Assembly (NCBI GenBank): GCA_035606335.1
Contig: DATNFP010000086.1
Span: forward strand, 1-11,876
Reading direction: 5' to 3'
Source: DATNFP01 sp035606335
Lineage (GTDB): Bacteria; Bacteroidota; Bacteroidia; Chitinophagales; Chitinophagaceae
DNA: 11,876 nucleotides
Shown here: piece after piece, positions 8,098-11,876 of the stretch
Layout: the number at the start of each line of letters is the position of its first letter
How positions within the stretch are numbered: position 1 is the stretch's first letter
Notes under the pieces: model-generated
Told to the model about the DNA's origin: nothing
Databases searched by the model: none
Seen by the model: the letters and a program-made list of their open reading frames with translations, nothing else
Made by a program: the position numbers and the translations under genes

Positions 8098-9456
8098 TCA
8101 ATCAGTGGCAGAATTTTCAACTTCTTGGTTAATAGTCAATTTTATACGCTGTATACGCATTTTATCTACTTCCAGCACTGTAAAATCATATTGCTCAAAG
8201 CTTACGGTTTCGTTCACTGCAGGGAATTTGCCTGATATTTCCAATATCAGTCCCGCAAGCGAATCGCTTTCCCCTCTTACAGAATCAAAGGTATCAGAAG
8301 GCACTCCTATGATACGACAAACGTCATTTATCAGTGTTTTGCCTTCAAAGATGAAGTTCCTGTCATCTATCTTTTTATAATTAAGGTCTTCTTCGTCAAA
8401 TTCGTCTTTTATGTCTCCTATGATCTCTTCCATGATATCTTCCAAGGTCACAATCCCGGATGTGCCACCAAATTCGTCTACCACAATTGCCAGGTGAATC
8501 CGTTTTAATTGAAATTCCTTTAGCAAGTCTTCGATAAGCTTGTTTTCGTGCACAAAATATGCTGGACGGATCAATATATGCCAGTCAAAACTCTTATCTT
8601 CTGTATGCGGCAGAAAATCTTTGGTATGTATCATCCCAGCTATTTTGTCCAGGCTTTCTTTATAAACCGGTAAGCGGGAATAGCCCATCTCAATACAAAA
8701 ATTCTGTACCTCGGTAAAGGTCATATCATAATCCAGCCCGCTCACATCCAATCGGGTGCGCATTATTTGCCTTGCCGTAATATTCCCGAATTTAAGAATG
8801 CCCTTAAAAATATTTACCTCTTCACGTGTGGCTGTATGTCCAACCGTTAATTCAATAGCATGTTCAAAATCTTCGCTGCTTATATTATTCACAGGCTTTG
8901 AAGCCAGCTTTTCTTCTATGTACGTGGTGGAAGATACAAGCATTCCGCTTACAGGCCGGAAAATATTCCCTATAACTTTTATAAATGGAGCAGAAAACAA
9001 AGCCATCCTCATGTTGTTTTGCGTGGCATATACTTTGGGCAACACCTCACCAAATAGGACAAGCAGAAACGTTACTATTACCACTTGTATCAGAAACGAT
9101 AAAACGGGGCTGATCGTCGCGCTTATAAACTGCCCAACTAATAAATTGGTTGTAATGATTATGGCAATATTGATAAAGTTATTTGCGACCAGTATAGTTG
9201 CAAGCAGCATTTTAGGATGATCGAGCAATTGTATTGCTTGTCTTGCATTTGGGGTTTCTTTTGTTTTAAGGTAGTTGATGTCTTTGGCTGTTAGTGAGAA
9301 ATAGGCAGTTTCAGCACCAGCAGTCATTGCAGTCATAAGCAATAAAACAAGTATGATGATAATAAGTATAGTAACGTTGGAGGCAGAAAAGGCTCCGGAT
9401 GAAACTTGCAATAATAAGGTAGTAAAATTCGTCTCCCCTTCAGGTGTACTTTCCAA
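8098..9456 (-). CDS. gldE: GldE, gliding/T9SS-associated CBS-CorC membrane protein (TTG start)
   Basis: This 452-residue protein has the CNNM/DUF21-CBS-CorC architecture of hemolysin-C-like proteins. In Bacteroidota the member beside ssb and mutY is named GldE, and in gliding species it supports GldD and the type IX secretion machinery. The DUF21 domain has membrane helices at about 28-47, 84-106 and 115-138, including the GEVLPK motif (136-141). CBS motifs span about 229-345 and include VVDEFGGTSGIVTLEDIMEE (325-344, typical of the family). A CorC/HlyC C-terminal domain spans about 365-445. The start is TTG at 9456-9454: an in-frame TAA lies two codons upstream, and the first ATG (Met41) would remove TM1. 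No Shine-Dalgarno is seen. gldD, its usual partner, is not adjacent here. Confidence 0.85.
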   Translation of the reverse strand: MESTPEGETNFTTLLLQVSSGAFSASNVTILIIIILVLLLMTAMTAGAETAYFSLTAKDINYLKTKETPNARQAIQLLDHPKMLLATILVANNFINIAIIITTNLLVGQFISATISPVLSFLIQVVIVTFLLVLFGEVLPKVYATQNNMRMALFSAPFIKVIGNIFRPVSGMLVSSTTYIEEKLASKPVNNISSEDFEHAIELTVGHTATREEVNIFKGILKFGNITARQIMRTRLDVSGLDYDMTFTEVQNFCIEMGYSRLPVYKESLDKIAGMIHTKDFLPHTEDKSFDWHILIRPAYFVHENKLIEDLLKEFQLKRIHLAIVVDEFGGTSGIVTLEDIMEEIIGDIKDEFDEEDLNYKKIDDRNFIFEGKTLINDVCRIIGVPSDTFDSVRGESDSLAGLILEISGKFPAVNETVSFEQYDFTVLEVDKMRIQRIKLTINQEVENSATD

Positions 9457-9480
9457 GGTCTTTTAAAATTTGGTATTTAT

Positions 9481-9488
9481 CAAAATTA
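9481..9488 (-). promoter_or_regulatory. Candidate -7 element of the gldE promoter
   Basis: Read on the - strand this is TAATTTTG, an exact match to the Bacteroidota -7 consensus TAnnTTTG. It ends 24 bases before the gldE TTG start, leaving a short leader. No -33 TTG is visible at the usual 17-20 base spacing, since that place is occupied by the ssb terminator hairpin. Position directly behind a terminator makes a promoter plausible. Confidence 0.45.
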
Positions 9489-9489
9489 T

Positions 9490-9519
9490 AAAAAAGGGGA
9501 GATATATGCTTTTCTCCCC
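9490..9519 (-). terminator. Intrinsic terminator of ssb
   Basis: On the - strand a perfect 7-bp stem GGGGAGA/TCTCCCC (9519-9513 with 9502-9496) with a 10-base loop is followed at once by TTTTTT (9495-9490). The hairpin begins 27 bases after the ssb stop codon. There is no T-tract on the + strand side, so it acts on the - strand only. Confidence 0.85.
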
Positions 9520-9546
9520 GAATATGATTAGAAAAAAATAATGTTA

Positions 9547-9993
9547 TTAAAAAGGCAGGTCATCTTTTGTAGGTGGCGTTCCAGTGTCATAATTGACGTC
9601 ATGCGTAGACAGATCTGATATATCAGATTGATGTTCAGTAGATTGCAAGTCACTATTGTCTTTTCTCTTGTCGAGCATCACGAGATTATCTCCGACGACC
9701 TCGGTACTAAAGCGGCGGTTTTTATCTTTGTCTTCCCAATTTCTTGTTCGTAAGCGGCCTTCAATGAATACAAGACTTCCCTTGTGCAAATACTTATGCG
9801 CTAATTCTGCTAATCCGCGCCACAATACTACAGTATGCCATTCCGTTTGAGATACAAGGTTACCATTTTTGTCCTTGAAAGTCTCAGTTGTAGCTAAAGG
9901 GAATTTTGCTACGGCGATATTTCCTTCCAGATATTGCAAGTCCGGATCACGGCCCAGGTTACCAATCAGCATGACTCTATTAACGCCCCGCAT
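9547..9993 (-). CDS. ssb: Single-stranded DNA-binding protein
   Basis: SSB coats single-stranded DNA during replication, recombination and repair and recruits partner enzymes through its acidic tail. The 148-residue protein starts with MRGVNRVMLIGNLGRDPDL, the standard N-terminus of SSB. The OB-fold spans about 4-108, with conserved EWHTVVLW and KGSLVFIEGRLRTRNWEDKD segments. A polar linker follows, ending in the partner-binding tip DDLPF. It is shorter than E. coli SSB because of a shorter linker. The gene follows mutY by 45 bases on the same strand and probably shares its transcript; a strong terminator follows its stop. The mutY-ssb-gldE order is common in Bacteroidota. Confidence 0.95.
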   Translation of the reverse strand: MRGVNRVMLIGNLGRDPDLQYLEGNIAVAKFPLATTETFKDKNGNLVSQTEWHTVVLWRGLAELAHKYLHKGSLVFIEGRLRTRNWEDKDKNRRFSTEVVGDNLVMLDKRKDNSDLQSTEHQSDISDLSTHDVNYDTGTPPTKDDLPF

Positions 9994-10038
9994 AAATAGT
10001 CAATTTAGCAATTTACAAATAATAAAACTATATGATTT

Positions 10039-11115
10039 CTAAAAGTATAATTTTTTTTTCAGAAAAGAAACAATGGTTTTGGGGAAAGCAAAATTTTCCA
10101 ACTCCTTTACAGATACCCATTTCCCATCTTTTAAAGATATTTTTGGCTGTTTTTTAAAATGCATGCTAAAAAAGCGTGTTTCAATGAGCTGATGTGTGAG
10201 CCTCTGTGTTAAATACCCTTCGTATTCGAGCTTATTTCCATTAACATTTAGTAATTCAAACTCCTTTTGTTCCTTTAATTGCACTGAATCAAGCAATTCG
10301 GCTGATTCAATAAGATATGGCTGGAAAAGATTTTCCCAGATATCCTTATCCGTTCTTTTATGTATCCAAACGGTGTCGTTGCTGTATAGCAATATATAAT
10401 TAAAGTAACGCTTGCGGATCGTTATCTTCTTGCTTTTTACTGGCAAGTAAGAAATAAGTTGCTGTTTGTAAGCAGTACATTTTGCTTGCAACGGACAGTC
10501 ATCACAGAGTGGAGAGGCGGGTGTACATACAGTAGCTCCAAGATCCATAATGGCCTGATTATGCGCTGAACTATCTTTTGGGTGTAATAACTCCAGCGCC
10601 AGAGCTTGAAACTCCTTTTTGCCTTCATTACTGTCGTAAGGGGTATCAATGCCGAAATAGCGTGAAAGCACACGATATACATTGCCATCTACAACTGCGC
10701 AAGGCAGGCCAAATGCAAATGACCCAATAGCTGCGGCAGTGTAGGGGCCGATGCCCTTTAATTTTAGCAGCCCGTCATAAGTATTCGGGAAATCTCCGTT
10801 CAGCTCATTTGTAATAAGGCGGGCCGTAGCCAGCATATTTTTGCAACGGTTATAATATCCTAATCCCTGCCACAGGCGAAACACTTCTTCATCGAGAGCA
10901 CTGGCCAGATCTCTGACCCGGGGAAACATTTTAGTGAACTTAAGATAGTAGGGTAGTCCCTGCTGCGCACGGGTTTGTTGTAATATTATTTCTGATAACC
11001 ATATTTTGTATGGATTCTTTTCCTGCTTCCAGGGCAACGCACGCTGGTTGGCAATATAATGCCAATCCATTAAGCTTTTTGTAAAGTATTTTTTATTTCC
11101 TTCGGCAATATTCAT
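10039..11115 (-). CDS. mutY: A/G-specific adenine DNA glycosylase MutY
   Basis: MutY removes adenine mispaired with 8-oxoguanine, preventing G-to-T mutations, as part of base-excision repair. All key parts are present in 358 residues. The catalytic Glu42 lies in WLSEIILQQTR. The helix-hairpin-helix contains LKGIGPYTAAAIGSFAFG (about 118-136), followed by catalytic Asp143 in VDGNVYRV. The [4Fe-4S] ligands are Cys197, Cys204, Cys207 and Cys213, in C-x6-C-x2-C-x5-C spacing. A NUDIX-like C-terminal domain (about 225-355) recognises the oxidised base. The ATG start at 11115 leaves about 14 residues before the conserved glycosylase region. It is divergent from the transketolase gene with 89 bases between them, and precedes ssb by 45 bases. 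No exact TAnnTTTG element is visible upstream. Confidence 0.96.
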   Translation of the reverse strand: MNIAEGNKKYFTKSLMDWHYIANQRALPWKQEKNPYKIWLSEIILQQTRAQQGLPYYLKFTKMFPRVRDLASALDEEVFRLWQGLGYYNRCKNMLATARLITNELNGDFPNTYDGLLKLKGIGPYTAAAIGSFAFGLPCAVVDGNVYRVLSRYFGIDTPYDSNEGKKEFQALALELLHPKDSSAHNQAIMDLGATVCTPASPLCDDCPLQAKCTAYKQQLISYLPVKSKKITIRKRYFNYILLYSNDTVWIHKRTDKDIWENLFQPYLIESAELLDSVQLKEQKEFELLNVNGNKLEYEGYLTQRLTHQLIETRFFSMHFKKQPKISLKDGKWVSVKELENFAFPKTIVSFLKKKLYF

Positions 11116-11175
11116 TCAGTTGCAATTTACATAAGCTGTCCCAATGCTTTTTTATTAAAAGTCAGTACTAAATTT

Positions 11176-11183
11176 TACTTTTG
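11176..11183 (+). promoter_or_regulatory. Candidate -7 promoter element of the transketolase gene
   Basis: TACTTTTG matches the Bacteroidota -7 consensus TAnnTTTG exactly and lies 21 bases before the ATG at 11205. No TTG -33 match is seen at the usual 17-20 base spacing; only a T-rich stretch (about 11148-11156) lies there. It is the clearest core promoter element in the divergent mutY/transketolase gap. Confidence 0.5.
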
Positions 11184-11204
11184 CCGACAATTATTTAATT
11201 ATAG

Positions 11205-11876
11205 ATGGATTTGCAAAATTTGACCCAGATAGCTGCACAGGTACGCCGTGATATTGTTCGTATGGTTCATGCTTCACAAAGCGGCCACCCGGGAGGTTCT
11301 TTAGGATGTACTGAATTTATGGTTGCTTTATATTTCCATGTAATGAAATATAGCACTGATTTCAAAATGGATGGCATTGGAGAGGATCTTTTCTTCTTAT
11401 CCAATGGACATATTTCCCCTGTGTTTTATAGTGTTTTAGCCCGTGCCGGATTTTTTCCATTAAGTGAATTGCACACTTTCAGACAAATAAACTCGCGTTT
11501 ACAAGGACATCCTACTACACACGAACATTTGCCGGGCGTTCGCATAGCCAGCGGTTCATTAGGGCAGGGGATGAGTGTAGCTGCAGGGGCAGCGTTTGCA
11601 AAACGCCTTAACAATGACGATAGAATTATATATTCTTTACATGGGGACGGTGAATTGCAGGAAGGGCAGAATTGGGAAGCAATTATGTTTGCAGCACATC
11701 ATAGACTGGATCATATGATTGCCACTATAGACCATAATGGTCAGCAAATAGACGGGCCTACAAAACAGGTGATGAGCCTCGGCTCTTTACGCGATAAGTT
11801 CACAGCTTTTGGATGGCATGTATTAGAGATGGATGGCAACGATATGGAGAAAGTGTTAAAGACATTGGATAATGCT
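11205..11876 (+). CDS. Transketolase N-terminal (ThDP-binding) subunit, 3' truncated by window edge
   Basis: Transketolase moves two-carbon units between sugar phosphates in the non-oxidative pentose phosphate pathway. The visible 224 residues match the ThDP-binding half. SGHPGGSLG (26-34) carries the conserved His28, NGHISP (67-72) and GHP (101-103) give further conserved His residues, and ASGSLGQGMS (115-124) follows. The ThDP/metal motif is GDGELQEGQNWEA (147-159), ending at Asn178 in IDHNGQQIDG. The start at 11205 is the first in-frame ATG and directly precedes the conserved N-terminal helix. Many Bacteroidota encode the enzyme as two adjacent genes, an N-terminal subunit of roughly 280 residues and a C-terminal subunit. 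The lack of the extra N-terminal length seen in one-piece enzymes suggests the split form here, but the 3' end is outside the window. No interruption is seen up to the edge. Confidence 0.92.
   Translation, partial: MDLQNLTQIAAQVRRDIVRMVHASQSGHPGGSLGCTEFMVALYFHVMKYSTDFKMDGIGEDLFFLSNGHISPVFYSVLARAGFFPLSELHTFRQINSRLQGHPTTHEHLPGVRIASGSLGQGMSVAAGAAFAKRLNNDDRIIYSLHGDGELQEGQNWEAIMFAAHHRLDHMIATIDHNGQQIDGPTKQVMSLGSLRDKFTAFGWHVLEMDGNDMEKVLKTLDNA

Noticed and set aside
8756..9220. A 154-codon + strand open frame opposite gldE
   Set aside because: It mirrors the membrane domain and first CBS motif of GldE in antisense; the hydrophobic pattern is a by-product of that gene.
1..11876. CRISPR arrays, tRNA or rRNA genes, insertion sequences and phage genes
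   Set aside because: No regularly spaced direct repeats, cloverleaf-like sequences, transposase motifs or terminal inverted repeats were found by reading.

Overview
The window comes from a Bacteroidota genome, most likely the Chitinophagaceae or a nearby family. Signs are an A+T-rich composition, a type IX secretion (T9SS) C-terminal sorting domain, the Bacteroidota-specific gene gldE next to ssb and mutY, a split transketolase, and two exact matches to the Bacteroidota -7 promoter element TAnnTTTG. The family-level placement is inference.

Left part (1 to about 6440, all + strand). The window opens inside a two-component sensor kinase; only its catalytic half is visible. A compact tripartite efflux operon follows in the order outer-membrane factor, lipoprotein adaptor, RND inner-membrane pump. 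The gaps are 10 and 4 bases, and a clear Shine-Dalgarno precedes the first gene. This is the usual layout of a signal-controlled export system: the kinase and a response regulator expected just upstream would sense the stress, and the pump would expel the compound or metal. The substrate cannot be read from the sequence. A half-size EamA/DMT membrane protein follows on the same strand.

Middle (about 6441 to 8097). A hairpin terminator separates the + strand genes from a convergent - strand gene. That gene encodes a secreted protein with Ig/PKD-like repeats and a T9SS type A tail.

Right part (8098 to 11115, - strand). In transcription order these are mutY (adenine glycosylase for 8-oxoG:A mispairs), ssb (single-stranded DNA-binding protein) and gldE (membrane CBS/CorC-type protein linked to gliding and T9SS). 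A strong intrinsic terminator lies between ssb and gldE, with a -7-like element directly behind it, so gldE probably has its own promoter. gldE appears to start with TTG. gldD, which commonly accompanies gldE, is not next to it here. The window ends in the N-terminal subunit of a split transketolase on the + strand, divergent from mutY and cut by the window edge.

No gene-free stretch exceeds 300 bases; the largest is about 124 bases (7974-8097). I see no rRNA, tRNA, CRISPR array, insertion sequence or phage gene. Most of the window is ordinary Bacteroidota gene content, and I do not see a convincing undescribed system. The points most worth a second look are the very short adaptor hairpin, the Lys-to-Glu change in the pump's TM10, and the terminator/promoter junction with a TTG start at gldE.
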